Part shown: positions 1 through 12,933 of the stretch, piece after piece
Layout: each line of letters begins with the position of its first letter
Position numbering within the stretch: position 1 is the first letter of the stretch
Assembly (NCBI GenBank): GCA_033060915.1
Contig: CM065382.1
Location: 4,840,001-4,904,000 of the forward strand
Source: Euryodendron excelsum
Taxonomy: Eukaryota > Streptophyta > Magnoliopsida > Ericales > Pentaphylacaceae
Direction of reading: 5' to 3'
DNA length: 64,000 bases
The notes under the pieces: model-generated
Database searches by the model: none
The model's input: only the letters and a program-made list of their open reading frames with translations
What the model was told of the DNA's origin: nothing
Program-made: the position numbers and the translations under genes

Positions 1-808
1 ACAAGGAAAAGAAGTATTACGCAGCAAAGTGATGACTCTAAGAGGCCAAAGGCAGGGCCAAACAGAATATGGATTAAAATAGTAAGAATACATTCAGAAG
101 AATTTATGACTTTGTTGAACCTGATCCAAGATAGAATTAGAACATTCTCACAACTGACCAAAATATATCCCTAAAATATGTTGTTCTGATGCCTAACACA
201 TAAGAAACATTGAAAAACTCTGTACATATCTAGAAACACACAAACATGGATAGAAAAAAAAAAAAGGCCAATGGTAAAATTTCCAGCATTTTTTATTTAT
301 TTCCAAACAATTAAAAAAACCATTGAATTTGACAATCAACCCGTCAACAGGATACCTTGAGTTCAAATCATTATACTACTCAACCAACATGCCATTGGCT
401 AAACATTGCGAGCATAAGTTAATGAGCCACCGGATTTTAGCAAGTGGTGAAGCAACTAGAAAGTGGATCTGGATTTTCGGAATATAGACGTTCTTTTACC
501 AAGGGTGATTAATTCTGCACTTCAACACATGTTTTTTCATCTTGTATGTGTTTAACGGTGTATCAATCTTCTTTCTAAAAACCAAGCAATAAACCTACAC
601 TTAGAGCAAAATTATACCAATTTCAACAACTACTCTCTAGATGAACAGAAGTAAATCCATATTCTTGTTACAGGAGACGAGTCTTGCACATTACAGCATT
701 GGATATATGAAAACAATCTCACGTATGTATACATATATAGCCCATTTGTGTGTGTAATCATGGGGAAGAAACAAGAAGAAGAAGAAAAAAGATTCAAAGA
801 CAACAAAC

Positions 809-1111
809 CTTGTCGAGGTGAGGAAATTGAGCACGCATTATGCGAAGAGCGACCAAAGTATCGCTAAAAGTCAAATTATCTTCTGCGTACAGATAAACTC
901 TCTTTGTCATCTCATGCAACAATTCAAATTGAAGAATGAAAATTAGGGATGCAAAAAACGAAGCATTGTACAGTCATTAAGACTGTCGGAGAGAGAATAT
1001 ACCGAGAGAAAGAGTTTGATCAGAGTCTTCTTCGCTTCCGGAAACTGTCTCTTCCTCTCTTTCACGTTTTTTGCCTGTTAATGATAGCGATCCTGACGAG
1101 GTCTTTTCCAT
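809..1111 (-). CDS. First two exons of an STK19-like gene (tentative); partial, continues past the left edge
   Basis: Read on the minus strand, an ATG at 1111-1109 opens a 36-codon stretch starting MEKTSSGSLSL and then an acidic run (EREEETVSGSEEDSD), ending at a GT donor after 1003. A second open stretch, 897-809, reads VYLYAEDNLTFSDTLVALR, then IMRAQFPHLDK, and ends AAG|GT at 809. The two join in frame for 66 codons. The low-complexity acidic N-terminus followed by a helix with the pattern DTLVALRxMRxQFP resembles, from memory, the start of plant STK19-like proteins (winged-helix DNA-binding proteins despite the kinase name). No further exon was seen between 1 and 808, so the rest lies outside the window. 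The exon 2 acceptor is weak (purine-rich). That it is coding is fairly likely; the family name is only a suggestion. Confidence 0.45.
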
Positions 1112-4100
1112 TTCTTTGTGCCTTGCTCGACCGGATTCCAATTTTGTTCGACAAACCCTACTTTCTCCGGTTCTTAGTCTGGACTCAGAGCAAAAGCCTC
1201 TAGAGTTCTTGGTCAGAGACGCCGTTTGTGAACTATAAAGTTATTCTCAACCAGTGTTGTATTGGATCTATAAATAAGGCGGTTAAGGTTCGAACTGCGA
1301 ACAAATGGGTATCCTTTAGCTCTTGCCAGACCCAGAGCACCGTGAAATTGACTTTCTAGTTTACAACGTAAACCTTTACTTCGGTATTTTTATTCACAAA
1401 AAATACAATAATAAATTAGGCCCGTCAATCGGTCGAATATAGACCAGATCCAAAAGATTCAGTTCCAGGTTCAAATCCGATCCCAATTTGAATTTGATGG
1501 CTAAAAAAATTGAGATTTAGACCCGGCCCATTAACAATCAGGTTTGACCCTATTACCCGACCAGATCTGTTTTTTTTTTTTTTTTTTAAGTTTTGCTTTG
1601 GTTTGCAATGATTCTGCTTTCTATTCTAACATAATTGACTAACAAGAGACTCAACAAATTAAAAAATTTCCAATTTTCTAATTAAATTATATACAAATAA
1701 CATATAAATGGTTTCTTTCTGTTACTAAAAGCTTATAAAAAATGAAACAAATACAAAAAAAAAAAAAAATTCAATTAACATAGATCATTTGGTTTTAATT
1801 GGAAGCCTCAGATACTATATTTTATCATATTATGATTCTACTTCAACAAGAAAACTACATGTGTTAATGAGTTCATTCAACCATGAGGCAACAATATATA
1901 ATATATACTAAACCATAGCAAAATGTAGAAAATGTACATGCCTTCAACCCAGGAATCATGTAAAATTCACATTTGTTTGCAATTTCACTAGACTAGCATG
2001 GCCAAAGCCTAGATTTAGCATGGAAACTGTATCATAGAAGTTTGATGATTTTCCATTTCTAACTCAAATTAGCACTGGAATTATTGCCCTTAAGTCAATA
2101 TAAGGAGCTAAGCATCCATTCTGTCAACAATTTGATCCAAAATATGAAGGCTAACATTGACTATAAACTACTAGATCAAAATATCAACAACTATTCAATT
2201 TAGATCAAAATTGCTGGAAAACAACCTACCATTAGCTAGACTATACAGCATTCATGTAGAAATACAATGCTATGAAATAAAAATCATCCTTCATTAATTG
2301 TCTCCTCTCTATAACAACAATAAGTACATGGTAAATCAATACTACAAATCCAACAAAAAATGATTAACTAGCAACCTTCCTCCTCCAAGACTGCACCTGC
2401 ACCAAAAGAAATTGCAAGAATACAATTAGAGATTGGCCCCTTGTGTACACCTTGAGAAAATGAACATTTATACAGTTATTGCCTCCAACTCCAACCTAGT
2501 TTAAATTTATAACTCTAAAAATCCCCTATTTCTCTGCTACTTTAAAGTAGAGAAAAGCAGAACCAAAGACAGAAAAATGTACATGATCATATCATCTCTA
2601 TCATTACACAGCAAATTGAACACAGCTCCTGCAAGATTAAGTAAAATTATTTACAATTAGCACGCTCTCTCTCTTTCTCTCTCTCAAAGAGTGTCTTGGG
2701 TTTGTGAGGATGGGGTCAGCTATTTTCTATTATGGGGTCAATTGCTCTCTCTTTTGTTTTAAATGCACAATACTGAAAAAAAAAAAATAAATAAAGGGTT
2801 TTTGAGGGCTGATGGGGTCAGCTGACATAATTGTACGGTGCATATATAATAACACAACTCATGGACTATTAGTACGGTGCATATATAGCACTGAAATACC
2901 AAAATACATCACACTCACAATACCTAATAAAACACAATTAAATCATACCAGCAACAACCTACCTATAGGACACACAAAAGCAAGACTGAAGTTGATCCAA
3001 AACTTAATCAATGACATCCTAAATGTGATCCATTGAAATTTTAGGTTCACGCTATTTTCTTTTTTGCTTGTTCTACATCAAAAGTAGAACTTATCTTGCC
3101 AATCCCCAAAGGCATTTCTATAATGGAAACAAGAAATATGCCAGACATGAACAACTTCAGGGGCATTACACCCGAATTGTGGCAATGCTAGCATGTTGAG
3201 CAAACTTTTTGAGCTAACAGCACACTTCAGAATTTTGGGTCTAATTGAACCTTACACAAATCCAGGGAGAGATCGGAGAAGCTTCAATTCCCTAAGCCAA
3301 ATTAACATCATACCTACAGGACATCAGCATTTCCAAACTACCAACAGGACAATGTGATTCTATCCAGCTGGCTTGCACATTTTACAAATTAAAGCAACTT
3401 ATACCTATCAATTTTCACCACTTGCTGCCAATTGGTCCGGATGCAATTTAAGTCTATAAAGTAAAGGAGTAGACAAAAAGCAGCAGGACATGAAATAGTG
3501 AGCAAAAAATCAATGAAAATATTCAGCATGGTTACTCGGATAAATCGAATCTGAATCTTACCAGATCGGGTTCAGTCCGGATCCGAATTAGACCCGATCA
3601 GTTAACAAGCCTAATAATAATTTCTGACATTTGTCAAGAACTTAGGACTACTCTTGACTAATGTTATACAAATAAAAAAATTTATACCAAATTTATCAAA
3701 ATAATATAATTAAATAAAAATTATTTAGTTTAAAATAAAATATTTTAGTTATAAAAATATCACTGTCACGTTATTGTAAAAAAACTTTTTATATAATTTT
3801 TCTAGAAGAACAGTATTTTTCTTTTTAAAATGCATCCCCACGGTACACTTGTGGTAATCAATGTAACTATTTTTTTACAAAAATCAACTCAAATCCAGTG
3901 CCAATTTTGCAAAGATTGTCCTATAAGGATTACCTTCTTTTTTTTGTGAAGGGTGGAAAAAACCTCAGGAAAAATCCTTTCTCAAAAGCCTGTCTCATTA
4001 TTCTTTGCTACAAATACTATGAACCCAACAGCCTTTCCCTCCCCCTTCTTGTTAGCTCCTATTGCTCCAACTTTTCCTCTTCTCATTGAAAAATAAATGA

Positions 4101-4787
4101 AGAGAAAACACAAAAACAAAAAAAAAAAGCCTTGCTGTCCCAATCAGATTGAGCAATCACGGAAATAATCCCCAAGTATAGCTTGATGTCGAAAAACGAA
4201 CTGAACACCTGCCAGAATGAATCCCTAAGCACAGCCCGAAGGGGCAAAATGAACTAAATACCTCAGCTTTTGCAACACATGGTGCTGGGCATCTCTTTCA
4301 CCCACCAGATCTTTTGCAATACATTGCTTTGACAAAAGCTGCCACGTCTTAATAAATTTTCGGGTCTCTTTGGTGAAGCGCAAAATAAAAATATAGTATA
4401 AGTGCTCTCCAAGTAACTACACCAGCTCTGCAAGTCTGTCAATTCCATGTAAGAGCTGCAATGCTATCACTTGTCTATCTTGATCATACAGTTCCTAGCT
4501 ATTTAAAAATTCAAAGGCCAAAAAGCTCGAGCTGCCAGTTCAAGCAATTCCTGAGACAAATGATTCAACAAGTCACCAAAGTTATTCTCCAAAACACCAG
4601 AAAGGATGACAACGCCTCGTCATGGATGTATGTAATCTCTCCAATGTGATTTTGTACTAACTTCTGACAGAACAGTTAGCGTCCTACAACAAAATTGAAT
4701 CAAGATGACCAACCCACCATCACGCCTTGAGAATAGTATATTTCCTCATTCTGAATGTTGTCCTTACAAACACATTCTCTTATTTTC
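1112..4787. other. Spacer between the left-edge gene and the ribophorin II 3' end
   Basis: No convincing gene. The part next to 1112 is presumably promoter and leader of the minus-strand left-edge gene; the part next to 4788 should hold the 3' UTR of ribophorin II. The rest is AT-rich with A/T runs, a CT-rich tract at about 2665-2688, and a short direct repeat at 2833-2887. Two degenerate sequences in opposite orientation (about 1405-1432 and 3595-3620) look like related ends of an old repeat. Confidence 0.5.
2833..2887. repeat. 16-bp direct repeat, 39-bp period
   Basis: The 16-mer gtacggtgcatatata occurs at 2833-2848 and again at 2872-2887. It is a small local duplication with no visible function. 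Confidence 0.7.
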
Positions 4788-7700
4788 TCAGGCAGACTTC
4801 AACTTGGCTGATGTTGAAGCAATGTGAGAAAGGGTCGTGTGTCCAACAGAAATCAAGAAGATCCCCAAGAACCCAAATGCTTTCAACGTTGTGAATAGAT
4901 CCAACTGCAGAGAAATGACAATAATTAGAGTCAGCGGGAGCAAAATGGTTGTCAATATCCATCTCTTAAGAAGTTAACTCAAGAAGTCATTGCTACCCTA
5001 AACTACCATGTAGTAAAAAGGTAAAGTTCTAGTAGCAAGCCTGATGGCCAGGGCGGATCCAAGATTTTTGTTCAGTGGGGGCAAAACTTATACAGAATTG
5101 TACATGAAATTGTTTCTTAATGGACATTATTTTTTCTTTGATAAATAAAGAGATAATTGTATTAAAGGCGTCAAAAAAGGGGCTACCGCCTCTGTACAAA
5201 AGTTGTAAACAAAAAATTATATTCCTACGAAAATCCTTAATTCAAATTTGGCTGGCTACCGTTCGAATTTCCGAGAAGAGATTTTGGGATTTAGGTAACC
5301 AATAGTCTAAAAATACAATTAAAATGGTGTATGGGTACAAAAAGTGTTGGGATTTGGGTATTTTTTTGACCTTTTAAAATATAGTAGATAGTTGATAGAT
5401 AAATTAAATATTAAATGAGTAAGAGCATTTTAATTTAATATTAGAATAGAAGGTTAAGAATTAAGATTGTGTTGTTTATTTGGCCACATAATGAAGGGTT
5501 AATGATATATATATTTTATTATAGGTATAGTGATATACAATAGGGACAAATGTAGATGGTAGTAAATTCAAAGGGGGCAACTATAGGTGTTAGTTTTTTC
5601 AGCGAGGGCAAAATATACAATTATAACCTATGATCAAATAAATACACATAATTTTTAAAAAAAAAATAGTGAAAGTTGCTAAGTCAGTGGGGGCAGCTGC
5701 CCCAACTGGTCCCTTAATAGATCCGCCCTTGCTGCTGGCAGGCAGCCAAGGGTCGAAGAAGGGTAAGTAGACGTGCAAAAGTAAGAAACAGACCTTCAAC
5801 CAGAAAAGCACATAGAGTGATAGAACTGCTGCAATGCCAAGATGGAACAAGATAGCAAATGTGGCAGGTATAGTTGATGCCGGGAAGTTCTTCAGGTTCA
5901 CGCCGAGACGCAATAGCTGTCAAAGATATTAAAAAGTATACAATTTAACTAACACCCACAAGACACATAAGAAGAAAGAGCTTTTTTGTTCTTTCTCTCT
6001 CTTGTTGGGAAGGGGAATCACTACTGTGATTCTGACCTGAGTTCCCAAAATGATTCACCATAGTACTAGAGCACAATCCAAATAATTAGAACTATACCAA
6101 GCCATTCGTGAACTCAACAAACATGCAAAACAACTTGCCTCAGCCAATTATCAAGCATGCACTGTGTTTTCCTACTAATTTTCAGTAGTATAAGTAGTCT
6201 AGCGTTCAAAAACGTCTGGACTAGACGAGAACAGTAAGAAAGGCTCACCCCACCCAAGAATCCAAGGAATGGCAAGAGAACAAGGCCCAAGAAAGTAAGA
6301 GAGAGCTCTTGAGGTGGACGTTTCTCTGGGGTCCTGAAGATGTGTGTTATCTCAGCTTTGGGTCCATATCTCAGGTAAGAATCAACAAGTTGTGGAGGAG
6401 GGGGGGCAGCCTTCTCCGGTGGTTCTGGCAGATCCAATTCAATAAGGCCAAGCTCTTGTAAGAAAGAATTCTCCTGTAAATAAAAATTTGAAAGAAAAAA
6501 GAAAAAAAAAAAGATTTAGAGGAGAGAAGTAAGCTTTAAATGAGATTACAACCTGTAGATCCCCCATCTCCCCCCCCCCCCCCAACAAACCCCCCAGGGA
6601 AGAAAAAAATAAAACACAAAAAAGAAAATAGATAAATAACAAAATTGAAGGTGAAACAAAAAAATTAGTGTTTACCATGACAGTATCACCAACTGTAAGC
6701 TGAATGTCATATCTACCAGAAAGACAGAAAAACTTCTCAACCAGTCCGAGAAAATCCTACAAGACAAATGCTGCTTATATGAGGAAACTATTTCATGTAA
6801 CCATCAGTAATAGGTAATTATTCCATTCTTGAATTCATAATTAATTTTCTTTTAAAGGTCAGTATGTCAGACCAGAACACATTGCAATTATATTAATAAA
6901 CCTATGCTGGAGTAATTGTTACATAAGTCTGTAGATCTGTGAGTTGGTAAACTAATTAACTTATATAGATCCTAACATGCAACACTGTGGGTTTCATTTG
7001 AAAAAGGGAGGGAAAGAATGGAATTTTGATATTTTGATTGATCAGAGGAATCTTAACTAGTATTATCTCAAACTGTTTCCCAGAGTTCCCCAAGACAAAA
7101 ATGTGCTCTACTTTGGTCTCATGTCTCAACTTAAGGAAAGCCTGCAGGCAAACAGAGTATTCAACAAACTTAGTATGGCAAAAATGTCATTTAAGGAAAC
7201 AAACCAAACACAAACTTCTAACCTGATGTGGTTTAAATGGATGCCCATGGGGCATGATCAACTGAAAAGATAAACGCAGCTTTTGTAGATGGTTTGCAGA
7301 TAAAGAAAGAGCATTCTCCCCGGCTAAATGTAGCCTGAAGAAATAAAGCATAGCATGGGCAGATATTACTTGTTGAAGTCAAAATAATTATGAATAGCAG
7401 GCATTATATATGGTGAAATAGCACATTAGAAAGATCAATAAGATGTATTTCTTTCTATTGGCACAGAGGCGTTATTCTCTCACCATTAATCATGTGTCAC
7501 AGTTGAAGTCTGAGAACAAGTGATTAGTTTTTAAATTAATCACAAACATCTAAAAAACTTCCAGCAGGGAGAGGAATCCATGTCTTATGTAACAGGTGGT
7601 TGAGCAACAATAGCATTTGAGAGAAATGATAAAAAAAACAGTGAAAAATTACATCAAACTAAGAAAACAGAGGAAAAGTGAAAAACAAATCCAAGATCAA

Positions 7701-10700
7701 AGAAAAAACAAGTGGTGTACTTCTTCTGAGTTTCTATGCTCCCAAGATCACTGTCCAGTACTGCAATTTCTGCATTGTCAACTTTCATAGCTCCTGTGAC
7801 ATATATTGGTACTTTCATTCGACCTCCAGTCACATAAATTTTCTTATGCTCGGGATCATGTAGCACAATCTACCAAAGATGACAACAAGAAAAAAGAGGA
7901 TGCACATTGAAAGCAGATGAAGATGAGCTTCTTTTAGGCATGAGAAAGAGAAGAGGATGGGATTGTTGGTGTAAGATAAGAAAAAAATCACCGCAAATAC
8001 AAAAACATAATTGCCAACGTCAACACTCTTTGGCAATGCATCTAAGAAATAGAAATCACTTTCGGGATCAAACTTCAGTTCCTGCAACAAGTAAATGACA
8101 AGATCAATAGGCTATAACTCAGGCAAATGATGCAATAATCTGGTCGTAAGCATCTGATAAGAAACAAAACAAGTCCATGCAGCACCTGGCTCTCAATTAC
8201 AGAAGCATCCTGTGAACCAGAACTGAAAGCTTGCATGAGTTTTACTGATAGAGTAGGTGCAGTAGATCCCAGTACAGTGCTCACCCTAACCTGACAAGCA
8301 CAACCATATCAAGATCAAAATTTGATAAAATCTATAGCTAGATGAATGAAATTCTGCAAAAATGCTAAATTTTTTTAGAGCCATATAAACAGAATAAATA
8401 TGCAAAATGAAATAGCAAGAACAATTTTGATCACGTGCAAGTCTTTATTGCAGTTGGTCAATGAATGGACTAGATCTTGGGAAGGATCATTTACACAGGG
8501 TTATCAAGAAGAAGATCACACCTGACAGCTAAAAGTATTAAAGCCACTTAATGGAACTTGAGTACATCAAGAGAGGGGGGGAGAGTGTGTGAGTATTTTG
8601 CACATACAGCATATCAGTATCCTACCAGAAAATTAAGATACATCAACATGCCTGCACATGACCATAATGTTTTTCTTGGAAGGAGAATCAAATATGCAAA
8701 GAGAAATGGAGTTTTCCCCCAAAAAGAAATGTAGTTCCATTGCTAACATCGCAAAAAAAAAAGTTTCAAAACAAAGAATTTTGTTCTTCGCTAGTGTTCG
8801 GAGTCATATAATTTGATTTTAACATTTGTACTTCTGTGCTCATGGAGCCCTGTAAATGTCCTGTCCATCCTATCATAATGAAAGCAGGAAAATATTTTAT
8901 CCAACTGAATTAATATGTCTCAATACTTCACCTACCAGCCCAAAAAAGAGAGTTTGTTGTTTCTTGATGAAGAACTCATCATAAAGTATATATACGACAT
9001 ATGCAGCAAGGAGGGAAAACAACGTAAAAAGATGTCCACATGCTTAATAATTAAGATTATGTTGACAATAATAAATACAAAGAAATTGAATAGAGGTGAA
9101 ACACCTTGAGCTGGTCCTTTTTAGTCAGTGAAAGCACAGTAGCTGGAAGTGATAAGATCAGCGGAATGGACCCCCTGAAACAAAAACCAAAAAATGCTCC
9201 AGATAATTTTGGAAGAAAGTTAAAAACATAGAAAAGTTGCTAGTGAATTAAGAGACAGACTAAATTAATTTAACAAATTTCATGATATATTTGGGTGGAG
9301 AAGCTGCCACATTTGACTCTTTACGTTTCCCTATATCAAGAAAAATAAATATCAAAAAAATACTAAACACAAAAACTTGCAAGCATTAAATTCAGCAATA
9401 GAAGTTGCATCTCCAAAGGCAATTCTTACTAAAATGAAGTCCTCTCACACAATCATACAAATTGCAAATGCGGTATCATGATACAGAGATAGTTCATGAT
9501 AAGGCCAGAATGGTGCATTTAAACAGTTACCTATTGCTTTCCAAGCAAGCTAATGCATCAATTTGGTTGTATAAGTCTTTGGCATGGCCAGGAATTCCAA
9601 TACCAAGAAAAAATTTTGCCACCCTCAATATTTTGTCCCCTGGAAGCAGCAAATTCAAAATCAAAAGCTTTGGAGTGGGTTTTTAACAAATCAAATATAA
9701 AGAAATACAATAAAAGCACTAAATACACTCCACAAAATTGAGTATGCTCCCACAGACATGTGAACTTCCAGAAGTAGCTGTTGCAAAAGCTGTCAGCCCA
9801 CGAACTACTGATGACGTAGCTGAAAGAGAACCCTGATGTTCACGATTATCAACAAGTTTCTCATCAAAGTAGTAGGCCCCATCATCTACAATAGAAAATG
9901 GAGTTACATTCAGACTAGGAGGAAACAAAAATAACATATGGATTTTTTAAATCAACAAGAGATTAGAAGCCACTTACCATAATATATAATTTCAGCAAGA
10001 TTATGACAAAGCAAACCGACATGTAGTAATCTTTATTTCTCCTTCTATCCTTATCCAGTTATTCATTTTTTTGGTATATCAATTATCACAGTATTTGAGA
10101 CAAGCATTTGTTGTTTAGCGTGTTGAGTAGTGGATCTGCTAGTATATATTAAAAACTGGGAGAAATCAAAGTATTATAATACAAGAGATGCTAAGCAGAC
10201 CAATCCACATCCAAGATATCTGAATTCCTTCTAAATAAAGAGCTAAAATGATTATTTTATACAACATGTATAGACTGAAGAAATGAAGGAGATGAAGAAA
10301 GAATTTTAGTTTAGGTAGGATTAAGATTAGGATTTATTTTATTTAGGATTGGATTGGAATTTTACCTTCATTTTAATTTTTGTTTCCTTATTGGATAAGG
10401 CCTCTCTAGTATATATAGGCCAACTGTGTAAGGATTTGATTCAGTTTTGATGATTTGATATCGAATATTGAAATTCTCTCCTTCTTGGTGTCTCTCTCCT
10501 CGCTCTCTCTTCCTCTGTCTTCTCTCCTCCTTCTCTTTCCACTTCCCTTCTTCTGGTTCTATCTCTTCCTCTCTTTGTTCTCTATCTCATCTCTCTGTTC
10601 CTCTCCTCTTCTCATGAAATCTGCTTCCTCTTCTTTCTATTCTCCTTCTCTTCTCTTCCTACTCTTTTTCTCCTATCGGTCCCACACCAGGAAGCCAAAA

Positions 10701-12933
10701 AGCCAAATCTAGCATTCATCAAATCATATAGAAGGAAAATCATTTACCTAATAGCTGCAACCTGAGACCTTTGGCACCTTCTTATATAAAAGGGGGGGAA
10801 ATAAAAACCTAAGGGTAGTGGCAGAGTGGGCAAATCTTACAAATAGAAATGAGTATAAATCCCACATACATTAATTGAAGTTAATACAACAATCAGAATA
10901 CAAAGAATTAGGAGGGAGAAACAACAATAGATACACATACCATATTTCTCAATACTGTCAAAAAGCTTCACAATATCATTATTTAGCGTCCCAATCTGGC
11001 ATTAGCAAGAAGTGTCAGATCTAAACATAAAAATAACCCTAAAAACATTTGATGCAACAATTTAGAAGTGATATCAACAAGACACCAAGTATGAAAACCT
11101 AAGATCATGCACAAATCATCTTATCAAGCATCAAGGGTTCATGCAAGGTGATCCTTTATCTCCTTTCTTATTTCTTATAGTGATGGACGCTTTGAATAGG
11201 ATGACTAGCAAAGCAGATCAGGGTGGCATGATTGAGAGTGTCGACATAGGAAGGGCAGGTGGTTCTTTGATGTCGGTACCCTGCCTTTTGTTTGCTTGCT
11301 GATATTACCATTATTTTCTATGATGCGGATGGGAAGAAATTGAGGCTTCTTCAGTGTGTCATCATTTGTTTTTAAGACAGTGTCAAGTTCACAAGTAAAT
11401 GCAGGAAAAAGTGAGCTTATCCTAGTCGGGAAGGTGTCCTGGTTCTTCTTGCAAAGCTACCTCAGTGTTAGACGGTATTATTGAGCATTTCAGAAGAAGA
11501 TTTATTTCATAGAAGGCGTCAATACCTCTCTAACAGTGGTAAGCTTACTCTTATGGAAGGCACATAATCATGCCTGCCTACGCATTTCATGTCCCTTTTT
11601 ACTGTCCCTGTTTCCGTAATGGAGAGATTAGAAAGGCTACAAAGGAATTTCTGTGAGGTGGGCTTGGGGGCAAGTTCAATATCACCTTACAGAATGCTAA
11701 CTTTTGCACTGATAATAAGCTTTATGAATTTTAGTCTGTACATTAAAAATTTCTTTCATAATTCATCTCCTTACAATGCATAGGAGAAATATCAGTTCTT
11801 AATTAATAAATGTTTCTTTTTTTCTTTTTATGGGGGAAGGGGAAAGGTGTCAATAAATCCTAACTAAGTATAAAAGCTTTATTCCATCATTAACCGCCGA
11901 AAAAAAAAACTAAACAAGAATAGTTTCCAAGTCCAGATATTGTTCTACCAAACCATGTGCAACTACCAAATGAAACGACATGCATGCCTATAGTGGTGAT
12001 GCTAGACTAACCCTTATTTTCCACCCAGTTCACCTTTCTTCAGAGTTAGACAATAATTCAGCTAAGCATGACTTTAACAAAATAACATGGCAAATTTAAA
12101 ATGAATGAACTTCTCCATAAGCATCATTATAACAGCTCAAAGCACAAGATTGTAGAATCGCTGAAAATCAGAAGAGTTGAACCAACAAATATGGCATGTA
12201 TTTTCTTTTGATAAGTTCAAAAAAGAAAGATGCTGCTTTAATGTCAAGAATAAAATATTTTTTTCTAGAGGGGAAGCCAAAGTAGAATTCAACTGACCAG
12301 AGATTGATCGATCTCCGAAGTTGCTAATGAGACAACTCCAGCAAGTGTTTCAAGTGCTACTCCTGAAAGAGTTAAATAAACTCAATGTATGAACTAGGTA
12401 AATTAATGCAAAGCCAATATAGGAAATTTTCAGCAGCCTATGGCAGATGTTAAAATATAGGAGTCACCACAACTAGAAAAACGTGATAATTATACACATT
12501 GGAGACAAATCATTACCAGCAGCATAAGTACTCGACCCAGGGTTTTTGGAACCATAGCGCCACCTTCCATCACTTTGGCTGAATACCTGGCAATATTTTT
12601 TAATATGAATTCAAGCATTCACAAAACAACTTTAACCTTCTAGGTAAGACATGGAGAACTTCACATATGCACATGCACACACCCATCCCCAGATATGACC
12701 ACAAACCCACCCACCCACACACTGCCAGCACTAAAAGAATATGAAATTTAACACTGTGTGAGGCATGTAGTGTTGATACCAACCTTTATGGATCGGAAAA
12801 TTTGATCAGCATCAATGAGAAGCACATCCAATGCGGCAGATCGGTGAGAGTCCGATATCGGATTAAACATCGCAGCCTCACAGATCATCGTTATACATAG
12901 CATCATAACCAGAAATCCCAAATTTCTGGCCAT
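4788..12933 (-). CDS. RPN2: Ribophorin II, oligosaccharyltransferase subunit (RPN2/HAP6), about 16 exons, internally shortened N-terminal region
   Basis: Subunit of the ER oligosaccharyltransferase that N-glycosylates nascent proteins. Exons, in order: 12933-12784, 12586-12517, 12362-12298, 10995-10941, 9885 to about 9750, about 9640-9531, 9174-9105, 8290-8186, 8081-7992, 7869-7721, 7334-7222, 7141-7058, 6756-6676, 6473-6249, 5916-5794, 4904-4788 (TGA at 4790-4788). The joint of exons 5 and 6 is uncertain. The protein begins [20 protein letters not shown], a signal peptide. Family landmarks are [54 protein letters not shown], and three C-terminal membrane segments ([50 protein letters not shown]). 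Exon 1 runs straight from SAALDV to [13 protein letters not shown], whereas the family has about 110 residues between these motifs, so the predicted protein is about 580 aa instead of about 690. Introns hold hAT, LINE and LTR-like remnants. The family call is very sure; function of this copy is not. Confidence 0.9.
5049..5731. mobile_element. Non-autonomous hAT-type element in the last intron of ribophorin II
   Basis: Terminal inverted repeats cagggcggatcc (5049-5060) and gatccgcccttg (5720-5731) bound 683 bp with no transposase. The flanking 8-mers are ctgatggc (5041-5048) and ctgctggc (5732-5739), 7 of 8 identical, as expected for a hAT 8-bp target-site duplication. It lies 62 bp beyond the donor of exon 15 (5794). 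Confidence 0.75.
6570..6583. repeat. C14 homopolymer in a ribophorin II intron
   Basis: Fourteen consecutive C, followed after a short gap by six more. It sits between the exons ending at 6676 and starting at 6473. Length may be unreliable in sequencing. Confidence 0.8.
10280..10720 (+). mobile_element. LTR-like remnant in a ribophorin II intron
   Basis: A block that reads like a plant LTR: repeated taggattagga-type motifs, a TATA-like site (gtatatataggcc near 10409), then a pyrimidine-rich stretch (10480-10680) such as follows the transcription start of many LTRs. No coding domain, primer site or clean flanking duplication was found, so the limits are approximate. Confidence 0.4.
11120..11720 (+). 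mobile_element. L1-type LINE reverse-transcriptase remnant, opposite to its host gene
   Basis: Plus-strand translation, with frameshifts and stops, gives [17 protein letters not shown], then [13 protein letters not shown], then further on [20 protein letters not shown]. These match in order the [10 protein letters not shown] motif, the region after the FADD catalytic site (disrupted here) and the FMSLFPIP...RIEKLQRDF segment of plant L1 reverse transcriptases. It lies in the intron between 12298 and 10995. It is a dead fragment. Confidence 0.7.
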
